Assembly: GCA_035529405.1 (NCBI GenBank)
Contig: DATKWV010000170.1
Location: 1 to 20,342, forward strand
Direction: 5' to 3'
Origin: DATKWV01 sp035529405
Lineage (GTDB): Bacteria > Planctomycetota > Phycisphaerae > Sedimentisphaerales > Anaerobacaceae
DNA: 20,342 bases
Under the pieces are notes generated by a model. That model had not been told where the DNA came from. It saw only the letters and a list, made by a program, of their open reading frames with translations, and did not search any database. Positions 1 through 7,249 of this stretch are shown here, one piece after another; the first letter of the stretch is position 1; every line of letters starts with the position of its first letter. Both the position numbers and the translations under genes were made by a program.

Positions 1-6
1 AACAAA

Positions 7-150
7 ATGAAAACAACAAGCCACGTGGTGATTGGCCTGCTTGCTTTGGCGGCTATTTATTTGATTGCGAGGGGGTTCTACCTGCTAAATCAGCAGGTTC
101 GGTACACTTGGCGGGAAGATACGAAAATAACAAGGTCCCAGCTAATATGA
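7..150 (+). CDS. Possible small single-span membrane protein (47 aa)
   Basis: An ATG opens a 47-codon frame ending in TGA at 148-150. The product has a short polar start (MKTTSH), a hydrophobic stretch at about residues 7-27 (VVIGLLALAAIYLIARGFYL) and a charged tail with RYTWREDTK, which fits one membrane helix. I do not recognise a family. The frame is open back to base 1, so this could also be the 3' end of a longer gene, and no ribosome binding site can be judged because the window starts six bases earlier. A heptad repeat lies 15 bases after the stop. Coding status is uncertain. Confidence 0.35.
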   Translation: MKTTSHVVIGLLALAAIYLIARGFYLLNQQVRYTWREDTKITRSQLI

Positions 151-164
151 ACTGCCATCTTTTT

Positions 165-178
165 TACTTTTTACTTTT
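165..178. repeat. Tandem heptanucleotide repeat, TACTTTT x2
   Basis: Two perfect copies of TACTTTT (AAAAGTA on the minus strand), flanked by a degenerate third T-rich unit on the left. The identical 14-bp string occurs again in opposite orientation at 4652-4665. It lies in non-coding sequence between the small plus-strand frame and the end of the sigma operon. See the finding on heptad repeats. Confidence 0.6.
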
Positions 179-210
179 GCCTTGCTTGCGACCTCTGCCT
201 TATATACGTT

Positions 211-246
211 GGCGCTGGTTTTATCTGTTACGACAAAACCAGCACC
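211..246 (-). terminator. Long-stem hairpin downstream of the sigma-factor operon
   Basis: The arms 211-222 and 235-246 pair around a 12-nt loop. Nine base pairs (GCTGGTTTT with AAAACCAGC) are perfect. On the minus-strand RNA three more pairs form through one U-G wobble, giving 12 bp; on the plus strand that position is a C-A mismatch. The strand asymmetry and the position about 50 nt after the stop at 298 fit a 3'-end hairpin of the leftward operon. There is no uridine run after it, so it is not a textbook intrinsic terminator and may instead be a stabilising 3' structure. Confidence 0.45.
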
Positions 247-297
247 ACCGGCCACCTGTGTTTTATTACATACTTCATCTGCGAGCCCGGTCGCCCG

Positions 298-1143
298 TCA
301 GTCCCAGCTGAACGGCTCCTTGCCGCTTGTCAGTTCCTCCACTCGCTGCTTTACATGGTCCTTTTTGAACTGCGGGTCCTTGTACTTGTCCAGCATCGCT
401 TCGCTTGTGCTGACCTGCTCGATTAGCTTGTCAAGCTCCTTGCGAAGCTGCTGGTACCTCATCTGCTTTCTTTTCACAATCAAATCGAACCTGTTCCCCA
501 CCACCTGTTCCAGTTCCGAAGTAAGCTGTTTTTTCTCGGTATTGTCGGTGGCGGCTTTTAGTTTCCCCAGCAGTTGCGAACGCTTTGACATAAGGGCCAG
601 GTCTTCCTTCAGTACCTGCGCAAGCTCAGGGTGCTGCCTTTCGGCCTCCTGGATTCTACCGTATCTTCTTGACGTAAGCGCCAGTCTTCTTCTGTAGAGC
701 TCAGGTTTTTCCCCTTTCAACTCAGCCAGCTTCTCGGCCTCTTCGGGATAGTTTTTCTCGAGCCATTCAAGGTGCCCAGCCGGCTCTCTGAAGCCTTTCG
801 GCCCGGGCCCTTTGCCGAATCCGAATCCTTCCGGCCTCATCCACCGTCTTTGCCCCTGCTGCTGGTGCATAACCTTCCGGATTTCCTCTCTGAACTTTTC
901 AGGGTCACGTTCTCGAAGCTCTTTGAGTTCTTCGGCGCGGTTCGGGTCCGTCCGCGAAAGCCGGTCCATAAGCCGCTCGATTACCATTTCCCTCGGCGGG
1001 GCGTTTTCAGCAGCACCCCCCCCGGCCCTGCTCATCCACCGGTTTCCGCCCTTGCCCTGTACCGCCTGGCAGTTCAGGCATACGCCCAGGACAATAACAG
1101 CCGAAACCGCCGCTGCTGCCATTTTGCGATAATTTTTGTTCAT
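298..1143 (-). CDS. Exported charged helical protein, putative sensor of a sigma/anti-sigma system
   Basis: The 281-aa product starts with a signal peptide (MNKNYRK, then a hydrophobic stretch to about residue 27) and should be exported. The rest is strongly charged and predicted helical, with an Arg/Gly/Pro linker near residues 98-122. Two segments, about 65-91 and 131-157, align without gaps (both have Pro near the start, then AEEL/AEKL, EL, a second Pro-Glu and Arg-rich end), and a shorter third copy starts near 170, so it is an internally repeated protein. The chosen ATG at 1141-1143 is five bases after the anti-sigma stop and is preceded by GGAAAGGG; an upstream TTG would overlap that gene. 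By position and architecture it could be a periplasmic sensor or chaperone of the Spy/CnrX/ZraP kind, but I see no diagnostic motif, so that role is inferred. Confidence 0.8.
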   Translation of the reverse strand: MNKNYRKMAAAAVSAVIVLGVCLNCQAVQGKGGNRWMSRAGGGAAENAPPREMVIERLMDRLSRTDPNRAEELKELRERDPEKFREEIRKVMHQQQGQRRWMRPEGFGFGKGPGPKGFREPAGHLEWLEKNYPEEAEKLAELKGEKPELYRRRLALTSRRYGRIQEAERQHPELAQVLKEDLALMSKRSQLLGKLKAATDNTEKKQLTSELEQVVGNRFDLIVKRKQMRYQQLRKELDKLIEQVSTSEAMLDKYKDPQFKKDHVKQRVEELTSGKEPFSWD

Positions 1144-1148
1144 GTCTC

Positions 1149-1658
1149 TTACCCTTTCCAAAAATCACTGTCTATTTCTATAAGTTCCATTTCAAGGTCG
1201 CTGCCGACCTCATACTCAATACCGTCCATATCGCCGAATCGCAGGGTCAGTATTTCACTTGCAAGCTGGTCTATCTCATCGCCCAGTTCCGCCAGTTCCA
1301 GGTCCGCATCTGCAATATCGTCGCTTTCCCATACCGCCGCATCCATTGTCAATTGCCGCTGGCTTGTGTGAAACCAATCAGGCCGGTACAGCCGTACACT
1401 TAAAGCCCCGGCAATAAGTACTGCAGCGGCAACCGCTGCGGCTCTGTAAATTCTCCTGCTGTGGGCCTTTGCTTTTTTCTCCCGCAGCGCATTTGCTGTT
1501 TTAGTCTTTATGCTGTCGATAAGCCTCTTGTCCGGCTGCGGCGCAGGGTACTGCGCCACCATCTGCAGACCCTGCTCGATATCTCCGGCGGCGTCCTGGG
1601 CCTGCCCGGAATCGAGGAATTTCTCAAACAGCTGTGTCAGGTTTTCCTGCGGTTCCAT
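1149..1658 (-). CDS. Putative single-span anti-sigma factor
   Basis: A 169-aa protein lying four bases after the sigma-factor gene. Residues 1-70 are probably cytoplasmic and end in a basic patch (REKKAKAHSRR). Residues 72-90 (AAAVAAAVLIAGALSVRL) form one membrane helix, and the outer tail from 107 on is very acidic (ESDDIADADLELAELGDEID and similar). No zinc-binding HxxxCxxC motif is present, so it is not a classic ZAS anti-sigma factor. The role is inferred from the small size, single span and tight coupling to an ECF-like sigma gene, which is the usual arrangement for membrane anti-sigma factors. The acidic tail could contact the basic exported protein encoded next. Confidence 0.75.
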   Translation of the reverse strand: MEPQENLTQLFEKFLDSGQAQDAAGDIEQGLQMVAQYPAPQPDKRLIDSIKTKTANALREKKAKAHSRRIYRAAAVAAAVLIAGALSVRLYRPDWFHTSQRQLTMDAAVWESDDIADADLELAELGDEIDQLASEILTLRFGDMDGIEYEVGSDLEMELIEIDSDFWKG

Positions 1659-1662
1659 AATG

Positions 1663-2196
1663 TTACGAACTCATCAAATCTTTCAGCTTCTTCAGGCCCC
1701 GGTGGGCCTTTGACAGTGTCGTTCCTATCGGCTCGCCCCGTAATTCGGCTATGTCCTTGAAGCTAAGCTGCGAATAGAAACGAAGCATTATTACCTCTTG
1801 GGTGTCGGCATCGAGTTTGGCAAGCTGACTCTGTAATTTGTCAAATACCTCGTTGTCGTACCTGGGTGGTTTTACTGTTTCCGTAAGCGCTTCCTGCTGC
1901 ACAGCCTCGATTATCTGCTGCTGTCGTTTCTTTGCCCTTAGATAATCGTTAAATACGTTACTGGCGACCTTAAAAAGCCAGCTTTCGAAGCAGGGCCCCT
2001 TGTATGAATCGACCTTTTCAACCAGCTTGGCAAACAGCCGGCTGAGCAGTTCGTCGCTTATATCTTTATTGCCTGTCAGGCGGTAAAAGTAACCGTAGCA
2101 ACGGCTTGAATAAATATCAATTAACCGCGAAAAGCATTCGGGGTCGCCGTTCTTGCAGCCGGTTATAATTCGCCTTAACTGGTCGTTTCTTGCCAT
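1663..2196 (-). CDS. ECF-type RNA polymerase sigma factor
   Basis: A 177-aa sigma-70 family protein with the two-domain ECF layout. Region 2 spans about residues 15-92, with FYRLTGNKDISDELLSRLF and the ESWLFKVASNVFNDYLR segment typical of the helix that binds the -10 element and core enzyme. Region 4 spans about 118-172, with KLDADTQEVIMLRFYSQLSF then a helix-turn-helix ending in GTTLSKAHRGLKKLK. It should redirect RNA polymerase to a small regulon, probably held inactive by the downstream membrane protein. It is first in a three-gene leftward operon with 4-5 base spacings. The Shine-Dalgarno is poor (GTCAGG just before the ATG). A good housekeeping-type promoter lies about 200 bp upstream. 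Confidence 0.92.
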   Translation of the reverse strand: MARNDQLRRIITGCKNGDPECFSRLIDIYSSRCYGYFYRLTGNKDISDELLSRLFAKLVEKVDSYKGPCFESWLFKVASNVFNDYLRAKKRQQQIIEAVQQEALTETVKPPRYDNEVFDKLQSQLAKLDADTQEVIMLRFYSQLSFKDIAELRGEPIGTTLSKAHRGLKKLKDLMSS

Positions 2197-2219
2197 ACCT
2201 GACTGCTGAATATAAAGAC

Positions 2220-2259
2220 GGCCTGCAGGCCTGATTTATTGCATAGGTGCCGCACCTAT
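2220..2259 (-). promoter_or_regulatory. Two dyads in the 5' leader of the sigma operon
   Basis: A perfect 12-bp palindrome GGCCTGCAGGCC (2220-2231) and a 7-bp-stem, 3-nt-loop hairpin ATAGGTG/CACCTAT (2243-2259) lie 24-63 bases upstream of the sigma start. In RNA they would form two small stems; in DNA either could be an operator, for example for autoregulation. Function is inferred only from position. Confidence 0.35.
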
Positions 2260-2395
2260 TTCATTTCAGCACGCGACAAATTATATAAAGCCATTATGGT
2301 ACAGAACTTACCTGTTTAAAATGGGTGCGGTATAAATACAAAAAAAGCGTTTTTCCCTTTGCAAATCCTGTTTGTCAATCTCTCCTGGCTGGCGA

Positions 2396-2424
2396 TTATA
2401 TGAATCTATGATGTTAATTCCAAT
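2396..2424 (-). promoter_or_regulatory. Predicted sigma-70-type promoter for the sigma operon
   Basis: On the minus strand the sequence reads TTGGAA, 17 bases, then TATAAT: a perfect -10 with the best spacing. Transcription would start near 2389 and read into the sigma factor gene after a leader of about 190 nt. It could also serve a small leader RNA. Confidence 0.6.
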
Positions 2425-2494
2425 GCTTTTATTTGCCCTTGCCGGTGGATTTGTTTAGCCATCGCCGTTTCCAGGTCCTCTGCCAGCGTAACGG

Positions 2495-2944
2495 CTAAAT
2501 AATTATGTAATCAGGCGTGTTTTGAATTCGTATTCTTCGCTTTGTCGGGCCTGCGTGAAAAAGCTCGATACGAATATAGTCTGTTCGTTTAATAGCTGGT
2601 TCGATTTTATCAGCCCACTCAATAACCACCACCGACTGCCCATAGCAGTAATCATCAAAGCCTATGGCCTCGAACTGGTCTATGGAATTCAGCCGGTACG
2701 CGTCTATATGGTAAATGTCGAACCGGCCCTTATACTCGTTGACTATAACAAAGGTGGGGCTGGTAACGGTTCTGGCGGCCTGCGGTGCGCCGGCACCGTC
2801 GGCAATGCCCTTGATAAGCTGGGTCTTGCCGCTTCCCAGTTGGCCGCAGAGAGCAATAATCTCGCCGCCCTTTAGCTGCGAACCAAGCCTTCGGCCAATC
2901 GCTATGGTCCGGTCGGCTGAATTGGAAATAATTTCAAAGTCCAT
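2495..2944 (-). CDS. tsaE: tRNA threonylcarbamoyladenosine biosynthesis ATPase TsaE
   Basis: A 149-aa P-loop ATPase of the TsaE (YjeE) family, needed with TsaB and TsaD to make t6A37 on ANN-decoding tRNAs. The Walker A motif GQLGSGKTQL is near residues 34-43, followed by the family segment TSPTFVIVNEY and the Walker B-like region YHIDAYRLNSIDQFEAIGFD, then VVVIEWADKI. Length is normal for the family. I chose the ATG at 2942-2944 (MDFEII) because GGGGTGA lies about seven bases upstream; an in-frame TTG ten codons earlier has no such support. It is the last gene of the argH-thiL-lyase run, 57 bases after the lyase stop, a gap that carries a heptad repeat. Confidence 0.93.
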   Translation of the reverse strand: MDFEIISNSADRTIAIGRRLGSQLKGGEIIALCGQLGSGKTQLIKGIADGAGAPQAARTVTSPTFVIVNEYKGRFDIYHIDAYRLNSIDQFEAIGFDDYCYGQSVVVIEWADKIEPAIKRTDYIRIELFHAGPTKRRIRIQNTPDYIII

Positions 2945-2972
2945 AATACTGTCACCCCACGCAGGCAGGGAC

Positions 2973-2993
2973 AATAATCAATAGTCAATTCTT
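2973..2993. repeat. Heptad repeat AATAATC/AATAGTC/AATTCTT
   Basis: Three successive 7-mers with the same phase as the repeat at 18477-18511 (which ends AATAATC, AATTCAT). It fills part of the short gap between the lyase stop and the tsaE ribosome binding site. Confidence 0.55.
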
Positions 2994-3001
2994 CCAAATG
3001 C

Positions 3002-4708
3002 TCATTTCGCTAATTGAGCCGGATAGTAATAGCCCATCGTCTGAGCGACGACACCCAGCCGGTATTGATGGTCCTGCATTAGACAGCAACGCCGCTGCGA
3101 CGTGGGGATGGTGGTGGTATAAATGCGAAGCTCTCCTTCCAAGCTGGTAATTACCTCCTCTCGATGGTCGCCCAGGCAATCAACTACCGCGATGACGCGC
3201 CCTTCAATAGCTTGCATCGCCCCCCCGCCCCAATTGCGAATCGCCCCGGAGAGGACCACTTCTTTTTGCGGGTCCGCATCCCACCACGCCGGACGCGGGC
3301 TCAAGGCCCCTGTTTCCTGAAACTTTATCAGCCGACCCTTCGCGCTATAAAGCCATCGCTTCTTCAAGTCTCTCTCGCCTGCATAGACCTCCATGCCGGG
3401 CGAGTCCGCGAGGATATCACCGACCATTCCCTGGCCGTGAATATGGCGGGTGGGCTCTTTGTTGGCCCAGATTTTCCGGCCCGTCCTGGCATCCACAACA
3501 CATATCCCATCGGTTTCCTGGCGCGTTTCGAACCCGTAAAAAAGCTCCAAGCCGGGGTTGGTCGGGTCGATATCAGCCACGTAACAAACATCAGGATGCC
3601 CCATCTCCAGCGTCCAGAGTCCCTTGCCATTATCATCCAGCACAGCCGCTCCTATGACCAGCTCGTCCCGACCGTCCTGGTCGACATCGGCGGTAATCAA
3701 CCCGTGGGAACCCTGGCCGCGATAGTTTGCTTTTTCCTGAGGCGATTCCCAGTACCAGATTCGATTGAAATTCTTATCCAGCGCCTGTGTTTTGATGAGG
3801 TTATAGGTTCCCCGCTGCATAACCAGGGATGGCGTTTTGCCGTCGAGGTATGCCACCGTCAGGAAATTACGGCAGTAATAGTTATAGCTGGAAAACCCAT
3901 CCCGGCTCAGCCACGCGGTCCTGGCTACAACTTCACCGCTTTGACCGTCAATCTTGACCAGATATTCAGGCCCGCTTTTGACAAGTCCCTTTTCGTCCCG
4001 CGGGTCACCAACACCGGCCTTGCAATACACTTCCGCTTTGCCGTCGCCGTCAACGTCATAGACAATCCACGGCGAATACCAGATGCCCGCCTCGATGGAC
4101 CAGCCCATATCGTAGCGCCACATCATCGTGCCGTCCAAGCGATACGCTTCGAGCTTATAGGTCGTGGTGCTGCGTTTCCAGTAGCCAGGGTTCTGGTAAG
4201 GGTCGGTATTGAAATTCGGCTGCTTGATGACATACTCATAGCTTCCGTCACCATCCAGGTCACCGATACCAACCTTCTGGAAATCATAATCGCCCTTCAG
4301 CGGGATACTGATATACGGCCTGGCCTGGCCTGTCAAGGTGATGGCACCTTCCCCCAATCGTTCGGATATTGGCGGCCTCTTTTCACTGTATTTATACAGT
4401 TCATAAAAAATCATTTTGAAAGGTGTATCCCTGAGGGGAGTTTTATCGACAAAGTTCGTTAACAGATATGGTTTGCCCCACGTCAAAGAAACCGTCCGTC
4501 TATCCAAAAAACCTGAACCACGCCTGATTTCAAAAGCCATATCTTCAGGGTAAGTATCAAGCAGACGCCAGCTCAGAAAGACTGAGCCGTCCTCGCGCTC
4601 AATCGCCACCAATCCAGGGTCCAGTTTTTCGGCGCCTGACAAGGCAGTTGTAAAAGTAAAAAGTACCGAAAATCCAATCATCCACGTAAACAATAATCGA
4701 CATTTCAC
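3002..4708 (-). CDS. Secreted rhamnogalacturonan lyase, polysaccharide lyase family 11
   Basis: A 568-aa protein resembling YesW/YesX-type PL11 lyases, which cleave the rhamnose-galacturonic acid backbone of pectin rhamnogalacturonan I by beta-elimination. A signal peptide covers about residues 1-25. An N-terminal beta domain (about 30-130) precedes the eight-bladed propeller, in which calcium-binding Asp-rich loops are visible at 150-155 (DLDGDG), 218-223 (DVDGDG) and 341-346 (DVDQDG), plus the family-like segments GQGSHGL near 331 and the C-terminal LMQDHQYRLGVVAQTMGYYY. Start is GTG at 4706-4708, overlapping the thiL stop as GTGA, with GGAAGG seven bases upstream. It is slightly shorter than Bacillus YesW. 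Unusually, it sits inside a housekeeping operon, and its signal-peptide codons 15-19 contain a heptad repeat. Confidence 0.9.
   Translation of the reverse strand: MKCRLLFTWMIGFSVLFTFTTALSGAEKLDPGLVAIEREDGSVFLSWRLLDTYPEDMAFEIRRGSGFLDRRTVSLTWGKPYLLTNFVDKTPLRDTPFKMIFYELYKYSEKRPPISERLGEGAITLTGQARPYISIPLKGDYDFQKVGIGDLDGDGSYEYVIKQPNFNTDPYQNPGYWKRSTTTYKLEAYRLDGTMMWRYDMGWSIEAGIWYSPWIVYDVDGDGKAEVYCKAGVGDPRDEKGLVKSGPEYLVKIDGQSGEVVARTAWLSRDGFSSYNYYCRNFLTVAYLDGKTPSLVMQRGTYNLIKTQALDKNFNRIWYWESPQEKANYRGQGSHGLITADVDQDGRDELVIGAAVLDDNGKGLWTLEMGHPDVCYVADIDPTNPGLELFYGFETRQETDGICVVDARTGRKIWANKEPTRHIHGQGMVGDILADSPGMEVYAGERDLKKRWLYSAKGRLIKFQETGALSPRPAWWDADPQKEVVLSGAIRNWGGGAMQAIEGRVIAVVDCLGDHREEVITSLEGELRIYTTTIPTSQRRCCLMQDHQYRLGVVAQTMGYYYPAQLAK
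4652..4665. repeat. Heptad repeat AAAAGTA x2 inside the lyase signal-peptide region
   Basis: Two perfect AAAAGTA units, identical (inverted) to 165-178. On the coding strand they read TACTTTT twice and encode part of the hydrophobic core VLFTFT of the lyase signal peptide. Confidence 0.55.
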
Positions 4709-5640
4709 AATTCACACCTTCCTTTCAAATGGTCGTACCCTTTGGCCTCCAAATCGCTAATCCGGCCATCAGGCATCTTTATCTGCATTTTTTTTGTGTC
4801 GGTTATTGTGCCTATTTGCGTAACCGGTATCGCCCCATCCCATTTCTCTAATAATTTCTGACACTCTTTTTCACAAAGAGTAAAAAGCAGTTCGAAATCC
4901 TCACCGTCGTTAAGAGCTGAAGAAAGCGGGTCGGGACACTTCCGGGCCTGCTGCGAAACAGGAATCAGCAGGGCGTCTATAACAGCTCCCACTTTGCTCT
5001 GTCTGCAGATACGGTTCAAATCGGTGCTCAGGCCATCGCTTATATCAATCATCGCATTGACTTTGACCTGGCGGGTAATGGCCAGCGCCTCTTCGACCCT
5101 CGGTACAAATTTCAAATGTTTGCCGTAGAGGCAGCCGCCGAGGGAACCTGTCACGCAGATACAGTCACCGACCCTGGCTGTGGACCTTTTAACCGGTTTA
5201 CAGCAGCCGGGCCTGCTGAGCATTGCAACGCTTACGGCGAGGCGGCCGGCGGCAGACCACCTGGTTATGTCGCCGCCTATGAGGGGACATTCGAACCTGT
5301 CGGCGGCCCGAACAATGCCGCTATGAAGCTGCTTTAATTCTTTGGCGCCGAAGCCTTCCGGCATCGCCACAGCAACAACCGCAGCAACCGGAACGGTCGC
5401 CATGGCCGCACAGTCACTTAGACTGACGGCCATTGCCTTATATCCGACCTGCTTTAATGCGGTTTTGTTTAAATCGAAATGTACACCATCCAGCAGCATA
5501 TCGGTGGTAATAAGCATTGACCGGCTGGCCGGCAAGCGGACCTGGGCCATATCGTCACCGATGCCTATGGGAAATTCCGCCGGGTTTAATCGACGCCGGC
5601 GGGCAAACCACTCTGTGACCTGGTCTTCACCGGCCTTCAT
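4705..5640 (-). CDS. thiL: Thiamine-monophosphate kinase
   Basis: A 311-aa ThiL, phosphorylating thiamine monophosphate to the cofactor thiamine pyrophosphate with ATP. It belongs to the PurM/AIR-synthase-like superfamily. Motifs in order: GIGDD (26-30), TDMLLDGVHF (46-55), SLSDCAAM (73-80), GGDIT (122-126), VTGSLGG (163-169), MIDISDGL (197-204) and LNDGEDFELLF (243-253), which carry the Mg/ATP and substrate residues of the family. Length is typical. It overlaps argH upstream (ATGA) and the lyase downstream (GTGA), so translation of the three genes is probably coupled. Confidence 0.95.
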   Translation of the reverse strand: MKAGEDQVTEWFARRRRLNPAEFPIGIGDDMAQVRLPASRSMLITTDMLLDGVHFDLNKTALKQVGYKAMAVSLSDCAAMATVPVAAVVAVAMPEGFGAKELKQLHSGIVRAADRFECPLIGGDITRWSAAGRLAVSVAMLSRPGCCKPVKRSTARVGDCICVTGSLGGCLYGKHLKFVPRVEEALAITRQVKVNAMIDISDGLSTDLNRICRQSKVGAVIDALLIPVSQQARKCPDPLSSALNDGEDFELLFTLCEKECQKLLEKWDGAIPVTQIGTITDTKKMQIKMPDGRISDLEAKGYDHLKGRCEL

Positions 5641-7025
5641 CGCTTTGCCAACTTATCATTCCAGTATTTAATCTGCTGCTGAGCCTGCGTGGTGCCGGCA
5701 GCACCGTCGGTAACATATTCAGCAACGACCGATTCAGGGCCGATTGATTCATACACATCGGCCTCTATGGCGGCGCAATGTCGCTTAAACTCATCGAGAC
5801 TAACATCTTTGAGTTTTCTGCCGGCCACGTCACACTCGCCAACCAGGGAACCAACGATGCCGTGAGCATCTCTGAAAGGCACACCCTTGGCGACCAGATA
5901 CTCGGCAAGCGCGGTGGCATCGAGAAAACCTTCATTCAGGCCCGCGGAAATCCTCTTTGTATTAAACTTAGTGTTCGCAACAATCGCCGCTGCAATATCC
6001 AGCGAAGATTCGACGGTATCGGCTGTGCTGAAAACATGAACCTTGTCCTCCTGCAGGTCACGGTTGTAGCCGGTGGGCTGAGCCTTGAGAATGGTAAGCA
6101 TGGCCATTAAAGAGCCGTACACGCCGGCTGCTTTTGCGCGCACAAGCTCCAGCACATCGGGATTACGCTTTTGCGGCATCATACTCGAAGAGGTACAGAA
6201 ACCGTCGTCGATGGACACAAAGCCGAATTCGGTGGTTGAGTATATTATCCAGTCCTCAGCCAGCCGTGACAGATGCGCAGCGATAAGCGCACAATCAAAA
6301 ATAAACTCGGCGCAAAAATCCCTGTCACCGACCGCATCGATACTGTTGCGGCATATTTCGGAAAAACCCAGCAGCCTGGCGGTGGCTTGCCTGTCCAAAG
6401 CAAGGGTGGAACCTGCAACAGCGCCGCTTCCCAAAGGACAGGCGTTCAGCAGCCGGCCACAGTTGCCCAGGCGGATAAAATCGCGTTCAAACTGCTCGAC
6501 AAAGCTCAGCAGATAGGCGGCGATAACTACGGGCTGAGCGCGCTGTAAATGGGTAAAACCGGGCATAACGGCCCCGGTATAATCGGCCGCAAGAGAAACA
6601 AATGCCTTCTGCAGCAGGGTTATTTTGTCCTGAAGCGATTGAACCTGGTCCCTGACCCACAGCCTCATATCTGTGGCTACCTGGTCATTGCGGCTTCGGC
6701 CGGTGTGCAGCTTTTTGCCCACGTCGCCGATTTTGGATATGAGCCTGTCCTCAATAACCATGTGAATATCTTCGAGATGCTTCGATAATTTCAGGCGGCC
6801 GGTGGTTACTTCGCGTTCTATCTCAAGCAGGGCACTTTTAATTTTTTTGAACTCTGCGGCGGTGATGAGCTTTTGGCCGGCCAGCATTTGCGCATGTGCG
6901 ATTGAACCGGCAATATCGTATTTGTACAGCCTTTTGTCCACAGACAGCGATTGTACAAAATCGACCATCAGAGGGTCAGGACGGCTGTGAAGGCGTTTTT
7001 CCCAGCTTTTCCCGGGTTTGGTCAT
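5637..7025 (-). CDS. argH: Argininosuccinate lyase
   Basis: A 462-aa ArgH, the last enzyme of arginine synthesis, splitting argininosuccinate into arginine and fumarate in the cytoplasm. The family signatures are all present: HTGRSRNDQ (107-115), MPGFTHLQRAQP (154-165), and the signature loop SSSMMPQKRNPD (279-290) with the catalytic Ser at about 281. Length matches the family. It is the first gene of the leftward operon; the ATG at 7023-7025 follows a poor Shine-Dalgarno (GAGAACGTAAG) and lies about 27 nt downstream of the predicted transcription start. Confidence 0.97.
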   Translation of the reverse strand: MTKPGKSWEKRLHSRPDPLMVDFVQSLSVDKRLYKYDIAGSIAHAQMLAGQKLITAAEFKKIKSALLEIEREVTTGRLKLSKHLEDIHMVIEDRLISKIGDVGKKLHTGRSRNDQVATDMRLWVRDQVQSLQDKITLLQKAFVSLAADYTGAVMPGFTHLQRAQPVVIAAYLLSFVEQFERDFIRLGNCGRLLNACPLGSGAVAGSTLALDRQATARLLGFSEICRNSIDAVGDRDFCAEFIFDCALIAAHLSRLAEDWIIYSTTEFGFVSIDDGFCTSSSMMPQKRNPDVLELVRAKAAGVYGSLMAMLTILKAQPTGYNRDLQEDKVHVFSTADTVESSLDIAAAIVANTKFNTKRISAGLNEGFLDATALAEYLVAKGVPFRDAHGIVGSLVGECDVAGRKLKDVSLDEFKRHCAAIEADVYESIGPESVVAEYVTDGAAGTTQAQQQIKYWNDKLAKR

Positions 7026-7038
7026 CTTACGTTCTCGC

Positions 7039-7052
7039 TAAAACAAGTTTTA
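7039..7052. promoter_or_regulatory. Dyad at the argH transcription start, possible operator
   Basis: TAAAAC-AA-GTTTTA, six-base arms around a 2-bp centre, lies directly after the predicted argH -10 and covers the predicted start site near 7052. A repressor bound here would block the promoter. The regulator is unknown; it does not match the ARG box consensus well. Confidence 0.3.
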
Positions 7053-7058
7053 AGTCAA

Positions 7059-7087
7059 ATAATACGCCCGTTTTTCAGGTGTGTCAA
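7059..7087 (-). promoter_or_regulatory. Near-consensus promoter of the argH-thiL-lyase-tsaE run
   Basis: On the minus strand: TTGACA, 17 bases, TATTAT. Perfect -35 and one mismatch in the -10. Predicted start near 7052 gives a leader of about 27 nt. Confidence 0.75.
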
Positions 7088-7188
7088 TAGAATGCCGCCA
7101 AACTGAGCTTATTCTACCTGCTGTCGGTCAGATGTCATTAGCACAGGGTGTAAAGAAAAAAAATACCAAAAAGTCCGTGCAAAGCTGC

Positions 7189-7217
7189 TTGTAATTGCAG
7201 CAACAAGGTAATAAAAT
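7189..7217 (+). promoter_or_regulatory. Predicted promoter for the PTS EIIA gene
   Basis: TTGTAA, 17 bases, TAAAAT, giving a start near 7224 and a leader of about 60 nt. The ribosome binding site AAGGA is at 7269-7273, ten bases before the ATG. Confidence 0.5.
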
Positions 7218-7249
7218 GATAAGTTTACGCGGAGGCGCGGGCAGGAATA

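Larger units (their letters stand above)
2197..2494. other. 298-bp gap between tsaE and the sigma gene
   Basis: No convincing gene. It contains the minus-strand promoter at 2396-2424, the 5' leader of the sigma operon with two dyads (2220-2231 and 2243-2259), and AT-rich sequence. A 34-codon minus-strand frame follows the tsaE stop but has only a late ATG. Confidence 0.6.

Noticed and set aside
2338..2494. 34-codon minus-strand frame after the tsaE stop, with an internal ATG giving 18 residues
   Set aside because: There is no start codon with a ribosome binding site for the longer frame, and it overlaps the predicted sigma-operon promoter.
3164..4462. 432-codon plus-strand open frame opposite the lyase gene
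   Set aside because: It is antisense to a clear PL11 gene, its translation resembles no protein family, and it has no ribosome binding site.
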